Source: Pseudomonadota bacterium
Lineage (GTDB): Bacteria; Desulfobacterota; Desulfovibrionia; Desulfovibrionales; Desulfovibrionaceae
Assembly (NCBI GenBank): GCA_023411815.1
Contig: JAEYOJ010000089.1
Location: 62,001 to 126,000 of the forward strand
Reading direction: 5' to 3'
Length of the DNA: 64,000 nucleotides
The translations under genes were made by a program, and so were the position numbers. Of this stretch, positions 7,296-15,692 are shown in pieces (within the stretch, counting starts at the first letter, position 1; each line of letters begins with the position of its first letter). Below the pieces are notes generated by a model, which worked only from the letters and a program-made list of their open reading frames with translations, did no database searches and was not told where the DNA came from.

Positions 7296-9005
7296 ATGTC
7301 TGGTTCCAAAGCGAAGGAAACTCCCGCGACGGTCATGAAGACCCCGCAGGGCAACTATAGCGGCATGGTGGTCGTGGACCCCGTGACGCGCATCGAGGGC
7401 CACCTGCGCATCGAATGCGAGGTGGAGAACGGCAAGGTCAAGAACGCCTGGTCGAGCGGACAGCTCTTCCGTGGCCTGGAGATCATCCTCAAGGGCCGCG
7501 ACCCGCGCGACGCCCAGCACTTCACCCAGCGCGCCTGCGGCGTGTGCACGTACGTGCACGCCCTGGCCTCCACGCGTTGCGTGGACCATGCCGTCAAGGT
7601 GAACATCCCGCCCAATGCGACCATCATCCGCAACCTCGTGATGGGCTCCCAGTTCCTGCACGACCACATCGTTCACTTCTACCACCTGCATGCCCTGGAT
7701 TGGGTGGACGTGACCAGCGCACTCAAGGCCGACCCCAAGAAGGCAGCCAAGATCGCCAATGGAATCTCGCCGAGAAAAACAAACGCCGCCGATCTGGAGG
7801 CTGTACAGAAAAAGCTCAAAGCCTTCGTGGACAGCGGGCAGCTCGGCATCTTCACAAACGCGTACTTCCTGGGTGGTCACGATGCGTACTATCTGCCGCC
7901 CGAGGTCAACCTCATCGCCACGGCCCACTACCTCGAAGCCCTGCACCTGCAGGTCAAGGCCGCCCGGGCCATGGCCATCTTCGGCGCCAAGAATCCGCAC
8001 ACGCAGTTCACCATCGTGGGCGGCGTGACCTGCTACGACAGCCTCAAGCAGGAGAACGTCCAGGCCTTCATCGACCTGTGGCGCGAAACCAAGCAGTTTG
8101 TGGACGAGGTCTACATCCCTGACCTGCTGACCGTGGCCAGCTACTACAAGGACTGGGCCGGCATCGGCGGCACCACGAACTTCCTGGCCTTCGGCGAGTT
8201 CCCGAGGCCTGGCGGAGAGTTCGACCTGAGCAGCCGCTATCTGCCTCCGGGCGTCATCCTCAAGCGCGACCTCGCCAACGTGAAGAACTACGAGCCCAAG
8301 GAGATCCTGGAGCACGTCAGCCACAGCTGGTACCAGGGCAACGAGGCTCTGCACCCCTACAACGGCAAGACCGAGCCAAAGTACACCAGCCTTGAGGATA
8401 AGGACCGTTACTCCTGGATGAAGGCGCCGCGCTATATGGGCGAAGCCATGGAAGTCGGCCCTCTGGCCCAGATGCTCGTTGCATACGGTAAAGGGCAGCC
8501 GGCGGTGAAGAAAACCGTGGATATGGCCCTGCAGCATCTCGGAGTTGGACCCGAAGCCCTGTTCTCGACTTTGGGCCGTACTGCTGCCCGTGGCATCGAG
8601 ACTGCTGTCATAGCTGCGGAAATGGAGGATTGGGTCAATCAGCTGCAGGAGAATGTTAAGAAGGGCGATACCAAGATCGCTCAGGAATGGAAAATGCCCA
8701 AGAGCGCCCAGGGTGTAGGCTATGTCAATGCCCCGCGCGGTGCATTGAGCCACTGGATCGTTATCGAGGACGGCAAGATCAGGAACTTCCAACTCGTTGT
8801 GCCATCCACCTGGAACCTTGGTCCACGGTGCGCCGGAGGCAAGCTGGGGCCGGTGGAGGAGGCCCTCGTAGGCACGCCTGTTGCCGATCCCAAACGGCCT
8901 GTGGAGCTTCTGCGAACCGTGCACGCCTTTGATCCGTGCATAGCCTGCGGCGTTCATGTGATCGATTCCAAGACCAATGAAGTTCACAAATTCAAGGTGC
9001 TTTAG
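7296..9005 (+). CDS. hynA: Periplasmic [NiFe] hydrogenase large subunit
   Basis: The 569-residue catalytic subunit. Metal ligands are in RACGVC (C81, C84) and in the C-terminal DPCIACGVH (C548, C551). Here the first Cys is an ordinary TGC codon, in contrast to UGA in hysA. Cleavage after H554 would release a 15-residue tail. With no signal of its own it would be co-exported with HynB. It catalyses reversible H2 oxidation, passing electrons to periplasmic c-type cytochromes. The site AAGGAGG lies 10 bases ahead of ATG 7296. Two hairpins separate it from hynC. Confidence 0.95.
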   Translation: MSGSKAKETPATVMKTPQGNYSGMVVVDPVTRIEGHLRIECEVENGKVKNAWSSGQLFRGLEIILKGRDPRDAQHFTQRACGVCTYVHALASTRCVDHAVKVNIPPNATIIRNLVMGSQFLHDHIVHFYHLHALDWVDVTSALKADPKKAAKIANGISPRKTNAADLEAVQKKLKAFVDSGQLGIFTNAYFLGGHDAYYLPPEVNLIATAHYLEALHLQVKAARAMAIFGAKNPHTQFTIVGGVTCYDSLKQENVQAFIDLWRETKQFVDEVYIPDLLTVASYYKDWAGIGGTTNFLAFGEFPRPGGEFDLSSRYLPPGVILKRDLANVKNYEPKEILEHVSHSWYQGNEALHPYNGKTEPKYTSLEDKDRYSWMKAPRYMGEAMEVGPLAQMLVAYGKGQPAVKKTVDMALQHLGVGPEALFSTLGRTAARGIETAVIAAEMEDWVNQLQENVKKGDTKIAQEWKMPKSAQGVGYVNAPRGALSHWIVIEDGKIRNFQLVVPSTWNLGPRCAGGKLGPVEEALVGTPVADPKRPVELLRTVHAFDPCIACGVHVIDSKTNEVHKFKVL

Positions 9006-9028
9006 AGAGACTAGTAATTGAGTGATGG

Positions 9029-9060
9029 ACAGGAACCCTGCCTTGAGGCAGGGTTCCTGT
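9029..9060 (+). terminator. Perfect 14-bp hairpin after hynA (terminator or attenuator)
   Basis: ACAGGAACCCTGCC-TTGA-GGCAGGGTTCCTGT, 23 bases after the hynA stop. No U-tract follows (next bases ATCTGCTTG). It could stabilise the hynBA 3' end or partly terminate, rather than stop transcription fully. Confidence 0.55.
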
Positions 9061-9110
9061 ATCTGCTTGTTTGACTGCTGGGGAAGGCCGTTCCGGCGTT
9101 GCTCAACACC

Positions 9111-9139
9111 GTGATACTTGGTCATAGATCAAGTATCAC
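9111..9139. repeat. Inverted repeat between hynA and hynC
   Basis: GTGATACTTG and CAAGTATCAC are perfect 10-base arms around GTCATAGAT. Allowing a G-T pair, the stem runs to 13 bp with a 3-base loop. It may be an operator or a second RNA hairpin, 85 bases before hynC. Confidence 0.5.
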
Positions 9140-9224
9140 CCGTAAATGCCTCACATCCGGTGGGCTGCTCTGGCCCGCATAATCCGTTGAAACAGGCGGT
9201 CATGATTGCCTGGAAGGGAAAAGC

Positions 9225-9761
9225 ATGGCTGATAAAGACAGAAACATCCTCGTCCTGGGTGTGGGCAATATCCTTTTCACCGACGAAGGCGTGGGCGTGC
9301 GGGTTGTGGAAAGATTGCAAGCCGAGTGTGATTTTTCGGAAAACGTCACTCTCTTGGATGGCGGTACGCTCGGCACACGCCTTATGGACCCCATAATGGC
9401 TTGTGGCTATCTTATCGTCGTGGACGCGGTCCTCGGAGACGGTGCACCGGGCAGCATCTATCGACTGACGGGCGATGATTTGCGAAAGAGCCTAGCCTTT
9501 AAAAATTCTTTGCACCAAACAGATCTGGTGGATACGCTGGTTTATTGCGATATTCTGGGTAACAGACCCGAGGCGGTGATTGTCGGCATTGAGCCGCATG
9601 ATTACCAAACAATGGCCGTGGATCTTTCGGCTACCATCCAGGCGCGCATGCCGGATCTCATGACGGCTGTGTTGGCCGAAGTATCCAAGGCGGGCGGAAG
9701 CTACACCCTAAAGATGAAGGAGAAGAGCGAAAATGTGTCTGGCCATTCCTGCCAAGATTGA
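9225..9761 (+). CDS. hynC: Hydrogenase maturation protease for HynA
   Basis: A 178-residue nickel-dependent endopeptidase of the HyaD/HybD family. It carries LGVGNILFTDEGVGV at the N-terminus, VDAVLGDG in the middle and the His of LHQTDLVD, matching the metal ligands of the family. It is paralogous to the hysD product earlier in the window. It would remove the 15-residue tail of HynA in the cytoplasm before Tat export. GGAAGGG precedes ATG 9225. Its last 29 bases overlap the HypC gene in another frame, implying coupled translation. Confidence 0.9.
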   Translation: MADKDRNILVLGVGNILFTDEGVGVRVVERLQAECDFSENVTLLDGGTLGTRLMDPIMACGYLIVVDAVLGDGAPGSIYRLTGDDLRKSLAFKNSLHQTDLVDTLVYCDILGNRPEAVIVGIEPHDYQTMAVDLSATIQARMPDLMTAVLAEVSKAGGSYTLKMKEKSENVSGHSCQD

Positions 9762-9990
9762 GGAGATAGAGCACGAGATCGCCAAATGTCGCGTGGGCGA
9801 GGGGGACACCTTTATCAAGGCCTCACTGGCTTTACTGGCCGACGAGGTGACAGTGGGCGACTATCTCATTGTACATGCCGGTTTCGCTCTGCGCCGTCTC
9901 GATCCAAATGAGGCGAAGGAAACATTGCGCATACTGCGTGACATGGCCCAGTTGATGGATCCCGTTCATTCGACCGGCTCGCCGGAATAA
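9733..9990 (+). CDS. hypC: HypC/HupF-type hydrogenase assembly chaperone
   Basis: An 85-residue protein beginning MCLAIPAKI, where Cys2 is the residue that carries the Fe(CN)2CO unit with HypD and contacts the large-subunit precursor. GDYLIVHAGFALRRLD is the family core. It overlaps hynC by 29 bases, in the hynBACD arrangement known in desulfovibrios, where the gene is also called hynD. HypD, HypE and HypF are not in the window. Confidence 0.9.
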   Translation: MCLAIPAKIEEIEHEIAKCRVGEGDTFIKASLALLADEVTVGDYLIVHAGFALRRLDPNEAKETLRILRDMAQLMDPVHSTGSPE

Positions 9991-10013
9991 CAGGACATTT
10001 TGCGACTTGCGAC

Positions 10014-10035
10014 AGGCTTGCCTTCAAGCCTTTTT
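10014..10035 (+). terminator. Intrinsic terminator of the hyn operon
   Basis: AGGCTTG-CCTT-CAAGCCT followed by TTTTTA, 24 bases after hypC. The hairpin contains the stop codon of the convergent CBS gene. Confidence 0.75.
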
Positions 10036-10452
10036 ATCCAAGGCATCCAGCAGCTCAATAGTGAGCTTTAGGAAATCCGCCTCGGTAAGGATGCCTACCA
10101 GCTTTTGCCCTTCGACAACCGGCAGACAACCAAGCTTGTTCGTGAGCATGGCATCCGCGGCCTTGCGTATCGGGCAATCAGGCGAAACGACGATCACGTC
10201 GGTTATCATTATGCTCGCCAGCGGGATGCCTGCGTCGATCTCCTCCTGAATCAGACTATCTACATCCGCGAAACGAGAGAGGGTCGCGGCAAGGATATCC
10301 CGCTGCGTCACCAAACCTTCGAGATCATTCTCGGTGGATACAATAGGTATATGCCGTACCCGGTGGCGCATCATGATCTCTTTTGCGTGGAGCGCGGAGT
10401 CGGTGGCCTTCAGCGTGGTCACATTTTGGGTCATCAAATCTTCAACATGCAT
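10024..10452 (-). CDS. CBS-pair (Bateman) domain protein
   Basis: A 142-residue cytoplasmic protein made only of two CBS domains: residues ~1-60 (MHVEDLMTQNVTTL, HIPIVSTENDLEGLVTQRDIL) and ~80-137 (IMITDVIVVSPD, GCLPVVEGQKLVGILTEADFL). Such stand-alone pairs bind adenosine nucleotides and act as energy sensors. The partner is unknown. It is convergent with the hyn operon and its stop codon sits inside the hyn terminator. ATG 10452 is the first start and gives a complete first domain. Confidence 0.85.
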   Translation of the reverse strand: MHVEDLMTQNVTTLKATDSALHAKEIMMRHRVRHIPIVSTENDLEGLVTQRDILAATLSRFADVDSLIQEEIDAGIPLASIMITDVIVVSPDCPIRKAADAMLTNKLGCLPVVEGQKLVGILTEADFLKLTIELLDALDKKA

Positions 10453-10651
10453 TGCTTGCGTCTCCTGAGTTTGTCTTTTTTTCTCGGGTTTTGCTAACTC
10501 ATTGTCAAGTTAGAGTCCTGGGGAGTAACGGTTGACTTAGGGGCGAAAATTTGCTCCTTCGCCATTGGCGGTGAAAGCCGCGATAACTGCAAGACTTGGA
10601 CTCAGCGATTGGGGGACGAGTTGTGATGAGCATTCGAGTATCGAGCGGCAC

Positions 10652-11296
10652 ATGATCGACCCGAAATACCGACGTGAACGTATGGTAAGGGAGCAGTTGG
10701 AGGCAAGGGGGATTCGGGATCAGGATGTCTTGCGCGCCATGAGCACCGTGCCCCGGCATCTCTTTGTCCAGGAAGCCTTGGCTTCCCAAGCCTACGATGA
10801 CCGCCCTCAACCGATTGGCCATGGGCAGACCATCTCGCAGCCGTACATTGTAGCGTTCATGACCGAGCTTCTTCAGGTCAAGCCAGGCATGAAGGTGTTG
10901 GAGATCGGTACAGGGTCAGGCTACCAAGCCGCTGTGCTTGCCGAGATGGGCGCCTTTGTTCATTCAATTGAGAGAGTGCGTGATTTATATGCTGCCGCCC
11001 GTAAATTGCTGCTTCAGGATCTCAAGTATGAGCGTATCAAGCTGAGATTGGATGACGGCACCCTTGGCTGGCCTCAAGACGCGCCTTTCGATCGCATTAT
11101 CGTCACGGCTGGAGGTCCCGAGATCCCCAAACCGCTCACCGAGCAATTGGCTGAGGGTGGGCGTTTGCTTATACCCGTGGGCGAGCGTCGACGAAATCAG
11201 GAGCTGGTTTTGATTCGCAAGGAGAATGGCGAATTGCGCGAGGAACGCAAGGGCGGAGTGCTGTTCGTGGATCTCGTGGGACAGCACGGTTGGTAA
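10652..11296 (+). CDS. pcm: Protein-L-isoaspartate O-methyltransferase
   Basis: A 214-residue repair enzyme that methylates isoaspartyl residues with SAM. Motif I is VLEIGTGSGYQAAVL, preceded by the substrate motif GHGQTISQPYIVA and followed by DGTLGWPQDAPFDRIIVTAG. All are diagnostic for the family. The frame is open to 10565, but homology begins at MIDPKYRRERM. No clear ribosome site precedes this ATG, so the exact start is uncertain. Confidence 0.9.
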   Translation: MIDPKYRRERMVREQLEARGIRDQDVLRAMSTVPRHLFVQEALASQAYDDRPQPIGHGQTISQPYIVAFMTELLQVKPGMKVLEIGTGSGYQAAVLAEMGAFVHSIERVRDLYAAARKLLLQDLKYERIKLRLDDGTLGWPQDAPFDRIIVTAGGPEIPKPLTEQLAEGGRLLIPVGERRRNQELVLIRKENGELREERKGGVLFVDLVGQHGW

Positions 11297-11339
11297 TGTC
11301 CAGACGCGCAGCGGTTGCATTGCCGCAACGGATAAGAAT

Positions 11340-12314
11340 ATGAACCTTCTTTCGGCGTTGTTGGCCGGACCAGGCCCGGCCAGCGGCCGCGAGGCCCTGC
11401 TGCTTTTCTTCAAGGGCTTTGGCATGGGCGTCGCGGACATCATCCCCGGCGTTTCCGGTGGAACCATCGCATTCATCACCGGCATCTACGAAGACCTTTT
11501 GGCGGCCATCAAGTCCGTGGGCTCTCGATGCCTCCAAAGGCTGTTTTCCCTGGACCTGACAGGGGCCATCGCCGAAGTGCATACCCGCTTTCTGCTCCCG
11601 CTGCTGATCGGCATCGCTTCGGCGATCCTCCTTGCTGCGCACGCAATCAATTATCTCCTGGTCCATTGTCCGGTGCCGGTCTGGTCCCTGTTTTTCGGGC
11701 TCATCACCGCCTCGGTCGTCGTGGTCGCAGGTCACCTGAGCCGCTTCGGCATCCTGCAGGCGATCTTGCTGCTGGCCGGAGGTGTTTGCGCTTATTTCAT
11801 CGTGGACATGATCCCGGTACAAACGCCGGAAACCCTGTGGTTCGTTTTTCTGAGCGGCGTCATTGCCATCTGCGCCATGATTCTTCCGGGCATCAGTGGC
11901 GCCTTTCTGCTCCTGATTCTCGGCAAGTACGAATTCGTGACGCAAGCCGTGCGCAATCCTCTTCAGACTGACAGCATTGTAATCCTGATCGTCTTTGGTT
12001 TAGGCTGCGCCTTTGGCATCGCAGGTTTCTCACGTTTTCTGCATTACCTTTTGCGCCGCCATCATGACGCTACAGTGGCTGTTCTTACGGGGGTCATGCT
12101 CGGATCTCTACGTAAGGTTTGGCCCTGGAAAGTGGTATTGGAGGAGCGCATCATCGCCGGCAAGTCCTTCGTCGTAAAGACGGCCAATGTCCTTCCGGGA
12201 AGAGTCGATACAGAGCTGCTACTTGCTCTGCTGCTCATGATTATCGGTTTTGTCGCCGTATTGCTCCTGGAGCGCGGAGGGGCCAGAAAGCGCATATCAC
12301 AAATGTCGGCTTGA
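11340..12314 (+). CDS. popT: DUF368/PopT family membrane protein, likely undecaprenyl-phosphate transporter
   Basis: A 324-residue polytopic membrane protein. The N-terminal GMGVADIIPGVSGGTIAFI and the repeat CAMILPGISGAFLLLILGKYE are the two inverted glycine-rich motifs typical of DUF368. Members of this family were shown to return undecaprenyl phosphate across the cytoplasmic membrane for reuse in wall and O-antigen synthesis. That this one does so is inference. I took ATG 11340 because the motif begins soon after; the frame upstream overlaps pcm. It lies 43 bases after pcm. Confidence 0.85.
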   Translation: MNLLSALLAGPGPASGREALLLFFKGFGMGVADIIPGVSGGTIAFITGIYEDLLAAIKSVGSRCLQRLFSLDLTGAIAEVHTRFLLPLLIGIASAILLAAHAINYLLVHCPVPVWSLFFGLITASVVVVAGHLSRFGILQAILLLAGGVCAYFIVDMIPVQTPETLWFVFLSGVIAICAMILPGISGAFLLLILGKYEFVTQAVRNPLQTDSIVILIVFGLGCAFGIAGFSRFLHYLLRRHHDATVAVLTGVMLGSLRKVWPWKVVLEERIIAGKSFVVKTANVLPGRVDTELLLALLLMIIGFVAVLLLERGGARKRISQMSA

Positions 12315-12408
12315 GGTGCATTGCCACGTAAGCGCGAGTGCGCTATGGGTTTCCCTGCCTAGGAAGATTTGTAACACGTCAAGTGCTCTGATTAGTCGAG
12401 GAGTCTCC

Positions 12409-13296
12409 ATGGGGCAGGATGGCGGCTGGCCTCAAGGCCAAACGGGTGGAAAGCCCCAACCCAGGCTTACCACGCAGGATCAGCGAATAAGCAGCGTACT
12501 TGAGAATATCCGCTACAAGATCTTTGTCATGAGCGGCAAAGGTGGAGTGGGCAAGAGTTCCATTTCAGTAAATATTGCCGCGGCGCTTGCCGCCAGTGGA
12601 TATCGGGTTGGGCTCATGGATGTGGATATCCATGGCCCCAGCGTTCCCAACCTCCTGGCCCTCAAGGGACCGTTGGAAATCGAGCATGGCTCCGCCATAA
12701 AGCCCAAGCGATACAATGACAATTTGCACGTGGTATCCATGGCGTCGCTTTTGCGCGATCCGGATCAAGCTGTTCTTTGGCGCGGACCCATGAAAACTTC
12801 GGCCATCAGGCAGTTCCTAGCCGATGTGAACTGGGGTCGTCTGGACTTCCTGGTGGTGGACTCCCCCCCGGGCACAGGGGACGAGCATATGACTATCCTG
12901 AAGCTCATTCCTGATGCCCTGTGCCTCATCGTGACCACGCCTCAGGAGATATCCTTGGCCGATGTTCGTAAGACAATCAATTTTTTACAATATGCTCAGG
13001 CCAATATCTTAGGCGTTGTGGAGAACATGAGCGGACTTATCTGTCCTCACTGCAACCAAGTGATCGATCTCTTCAAGAAAGGTGGCGGTAGAGAGCTTGC
13101 CGAGGGGTACGGATTGCCTTTCCTCGGATCAGTGCCTCTGGATCCCGCCACCGTTGTCGCCGGCGACTTGGGCAAACCCGTTGTCCTGCTCAGGGAGGAT
13201 ACCCCGGCCAAGCAGGCTTTGTTGGAACTGGGCGAGCGTATTGCCCGTGAAGCCGAAAGAAGCCTTGAGGCTGCGGCCATGGCGCCATCTGTCTGA
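12409..13296 (+). CDS. Mrp/NBP35-family P-loop ATPase (Fe-S carrier)
   Basis: A 295-residue ATPase of the Mrp/ApbC group, which carries and delivers Fe-S clusters. The deviant Walker A is MSGKGGVGKSS (41-51), switch I/Walker B regions are DVDIHGPSVPN and VVDSPPGTGDEH, and a CPHC motif in GLICPHCNQ binds the bridging cluster between two subunits. The N-terminal MIP18 domain found in some Mrp proteins is absent. ATG 12409 has CGAGGAG nearby. The frame is open upstream to 12250 but that part overlaps popT. Confidence 0.9.
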   Translation: MGQDGGWPQGQTGGKPQPRLTTQDQRISSVLENIRYKIFVMSGKGGVGKSSISVNIAAALAASGYRVGLMDVDIHGPSVPNLLALKGPLEIEHGSAIKPKRYNDNLHVVSMASLLRDPDQAVLWRGPMKTSAIRQFLADVNWGRLDFLVVDSPPGTGDEHMTILKLIPDALCLIVTTPQEISLADVRKTINFLQYAQANILGVVENMSGLICPHCNQVIDLFKKGGGRELAEGYGLPFLGSVPLDPATVVAGDLGKPVVLLREDTPAKQALLELGERIAREAERSLEAAAMAPSV

Positions 13297-13349
13297 ACCA
13301 ATATACTCCGGGCGAGGATAGCTCCCCGCAACTTCAACAATCTCATTCT

Positions 13350-13901
13350 ATGTTCAACTTACCGAATTCGCTGAGTCTGGCACGTATAGCCACAATACCT
13401 TTCATTGTCGTTTTGTTGTATTATCCGACCAGGATCACATGTCTGCTGGCCATGTTCGTTTTTATTTTGGCCTCCCTGACGGACTTGGTGGATGGTTTCG
13501 TGGCCCGCCGCTGGAACATCGTCACCACTGTAGGCAAGTTTCTTGATCCGCTGGCTGACAAGCTGCTCATTGGCGCCATTCTGATAATGCTGGTCCATCT
13601 GGGTTGGATCGAAGCCTGGATCTGCATAATCATCATCAGCAGAGAAATGGCGGTCACTGGATTGCGCGCCATTGCAGCGGACTATGGAATGATTATTGCT
13701 GCCGACAGCTTCGGCAAACTCAAAACGATTTTGCAGATCGTTGCTCTTTGCCCGCTGACGCTGCATTATCCCTGGTTCGGCCTGGATCCGAAGCCCATCG
13801 GCATGGCCTTCTTGTATGCGGCACTTGTTTTGACGGTCCTTTCCGGCGGTAAATATTTTTATGGCTTCTCACAGAATTGGATCAGTAAAGAAACAGCTTG
13901 A
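13350..13901 (+). CDS. pgsA: CDP-diacylglycerol--glycerol-3-phosphate 3-phosphatidyltransferase
   Basis: A 183-residue membrane enzyme making phosphatidylglycerol phosphate. The CDP-alcohol phosphotransferase signature is complete: D45, D48, G49, A52, R53, G62, D66, D70 (DLVDGFVAR ... GKFLDPLAD). About five hydrophobic segments, normal length. It lies 53 bases after the Mrp gene. The start MFNLPNSLSLARI is the family start. Confidence 0.95.
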   Translation: MFNLPNSLSLARIATIPFIVVLLYYPTRITCLLAMFVFILASLTDLVDGFVARRWNIVTTVGKFLDPLADKLLIGAILIMLVHLGWIEAWICIIIISREMAVTGLRAIAADYGMIIAADSFGKLKTILQIVALCPLTLHYPWFGLDPKPIGMAFLYAALVLTVLSGGKYFYGFSQNWISKETA

Positions 13902-13938
13902 GCGACGGATTCAAGGCACGAGAACGAGAGGAGCACTC

Positions 13939-14220
13939 ATGATCGATAGCGGCAAATCTCAGAACCTCATGCACAGGATCACCAACTGCCTGCAAACCAT
14001 CCTCGAGCTCGAACCGGAACTCAAGCAGCTGGAGCTTGGCCACATGCTGCTTAAGGAGTTCGGTCTATTAAAGGCTTTTTTGCTCAAGGTGGATAAGTTG
14101 GATCTCGAGGAAGAGGACGTTCAGCGTATCGAGAACGCCACGGCCAGCTTTCTTGATGAATTGCGCATGCCACTGGTGGAGCAAGTTGAAGACCGCTCCA
14201 CTTCCCGTCTGGTCCAATAG
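13939..14220 (+). CDS. Small acidic helical protein, function not recognised
   Basis: A 93-residue protein, mostly charged and Leu-rich helix (LELEPELKQLELGHMLLKEFGLL), with no membrane segment or signal. ATG 13939 has a GAGAGGAG site. The frame is open upstream into pgsA. It lies 15 bases before the FtsB-like gene and seems to be in the same operon. I recognise no family. Confidence 0.7.
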   Translation: MIDSGKSQNLMHRITNCLQTILELEPELKQLELGHMLLKEFGLLKAFLLKVDKLDLEEEDVQRIENATASFLDELRMPLVEQVEDRSTSRLVQ

Positions 14221-14235
14221 CCACATGGGGCGCTG

Positions 14236-14562
14236 ATGGTTCGTAATTTACTTATAGGCATCCTTTTGCTGGTCAACTGCCTTCTACTCTATGGCGTGGT
14301 GATTAGCGACAAAGGTCTCTTCTCCCTGCGCCGAATGAGGGCGGAGCGGGATGAACAGGCAGTCGTTACCAATGTACTCAAGGATAAAAGCCAGGAGTTG
14401 AGCCGTGAGATTCTGTGGCTCAAGAAGGGTGGCGAGTACACGGAGCGAATCATACGGGACAAGACCAATTTCATTAAAGACGGTGAAGTGGTTTACATTA
14501 TCGGAAGTGAAGGCAGGGCAAGTGCCGCGCCTGGACAGGTTGAGCGAGGAACTGGGCAATGA
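14236..14562 (+). CDS. FtsB/DivIC-type septum formation initiator
   Basis: A 108-residue bitopic protein. Residues 4-24 are the membrane segment, followed by a coiled-coil stretch and the family's C-terminal motif (EYTERIIRDKTNFIKDGEVVYII). FtsB-like proteins form a complex with FtsL and FtsQ at the division site. The last bases overlap the TPR gene by 4 (ATGA), so translation is coupled. Confidence 0.8.
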   Translation: MVRNLLIGILLLVNCLLLYGVVISDKGLFSLRRMRAERDEQAVVTNVLKDKSQELSREILWLKKGGEYTERIIRDKTNFIKDGEVVYIIGSEGRASAAPGQVERGTGQ

Positions 14563-15536
14563 CGGAAAAAGGTGAGTTCTATCGCGAATTGTTGCGGATC
14601 GACTCTTCTTCCAAGGTTTTTTATCCATTGGCAGTGCTTCTTTTCGAGGCCGGCCATTTGGAGGAAACAGCCAAAATCCTTCGCCAGGGGCTGACAACCC
14701 ATGGGGATCACCTGGAAGCGAGGCTTTTGCTTGTCGAAGCTCTGGAACGGCTTGGACAAAAAGAGGACGCCGTCACCGAAGCGGACAAAGCCATCAGCAT
14801 TCTTTCCAGATTCCCCACATTCTGGCGGATTTGGGCAACCCAGGCCGGCAAAGGTTCAAAAGACCTTGCCTTGGCCTTGAATTTTTTGTCGAATCACTTC
14901 AAAGGCAAGGCTTTGTCCTGGGCTGAACTCATACAATCGGCTTTTGAGGTTCTGTCCCAGGCACAAGGCTCTTCCGACAGCGTGGAGGCCGTTAAAGGCA
15001 ATCCTGTAAAAAGCGCCCAGGAGAGTATTCGGACAGAAGCTGGCGTCCAGCCCCAAAGAATCGAGGAAGCAGGCCAAACGTCCGCTCAGACGAGGGTCAG
15101 CGTCGATTCTTCGCTTGTTGATGTCTCTCAAAGAGGCATGGAGCGCTTCGCGCCGCTCGCAGAGAATGCCCCAGGCAATCAGCGCAAGCCGGAACGCAGG
15201 CTTGGCGGTTCCCTGCGCACCAGGACCATGGCCGATTTGCTGGCCGCGCAGGGGGATTTCGAAGGGGCGGCCGAGATATACGAGGAGCTTTTGCGTGATG
15301 TCGATGACGAGCGGCAAAAGCAGATGCTTATTGAAGCCATTGATCGCGTCCGAGCCGAAGCTGCTCAAAAAAAGGGCCAAGCCTTCGGTATCAGTAACCG
15401 GAGCGTCGAGGACCAGAGTCAGGACTCTTCCCCCAAAAACATGCTGGATTCATCTGGGCGTTTCCAAGCCAACGACAGGCTGATAACTCTGCTTGAGAAG
15501 CTGGCGCAAGGCCTGGAGGGGCGCGCGCAATCATAG
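14559..15536 (+). CDS. Tetratricopeptide-repeat protein
   Basis: A 325-residue soluble protein. TPR-like helices occupy residues ~15-115 (PLAVLLFEAGHLEETAKIL, LLVEALERLGQKEDAV) and again ~225-265 (TMADLLAAQGDFEGAAEIYEELL). A polar, Ser/Gln-rich linker lies between. No enzymatic motif. It overlaps the FtsB-like gene by 4 bases, so a role in division or envelope assembly is possible but unproven. Confidence 0.75.
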   Translation: MTEKGEFYRELLRIDSSSKVFYPLAVLLFEAGHLEETAKILRQGLTTHGDHLEARLLLVEALERLGQKEDAVTEADKAISILSRFPTFWRIWATQAGKGSKDLALALNFLSNHFKGKALSWAELIQSAFEVLSQAQGSSDSVEAVKGNPVKSAQESIRTEAGVQPQRIEEAGQTSAQTRVSVDSSLVDVSQRGMERFAPLAENAPGNQRKPERRLGGSLRTRTMADLLAAQGDFEGAAEIYEELLRDVDDERQKQMLIEAIDRVRAEAAQKKGQAFGISNRSVEDQSQDSSPKNMLDSSGRFQANDRLITLLEKLAQGLEGRAQS

Positions 15537-15692
15537 TGTTTTTGACCCGCCCTGAAGTCGTGTGATCCTCCGCAGCCTTTTCCTGCCGGCTTTGCATTGC
15601 ACGGCAGACAGAAACATGACATACCCCGGTTCTGTTTCAATCTCTGCGCCATTGCCGGCTGATCGGCGTGGCGACATCCATGTGGATAGGTC

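Noticed and set aside
7224..9125. 633-codon open frame on the minus strand opposite hynA
   Set aside because: Same mirror effect; hynA on the plus strand has complete family motifs and a ribosome site.
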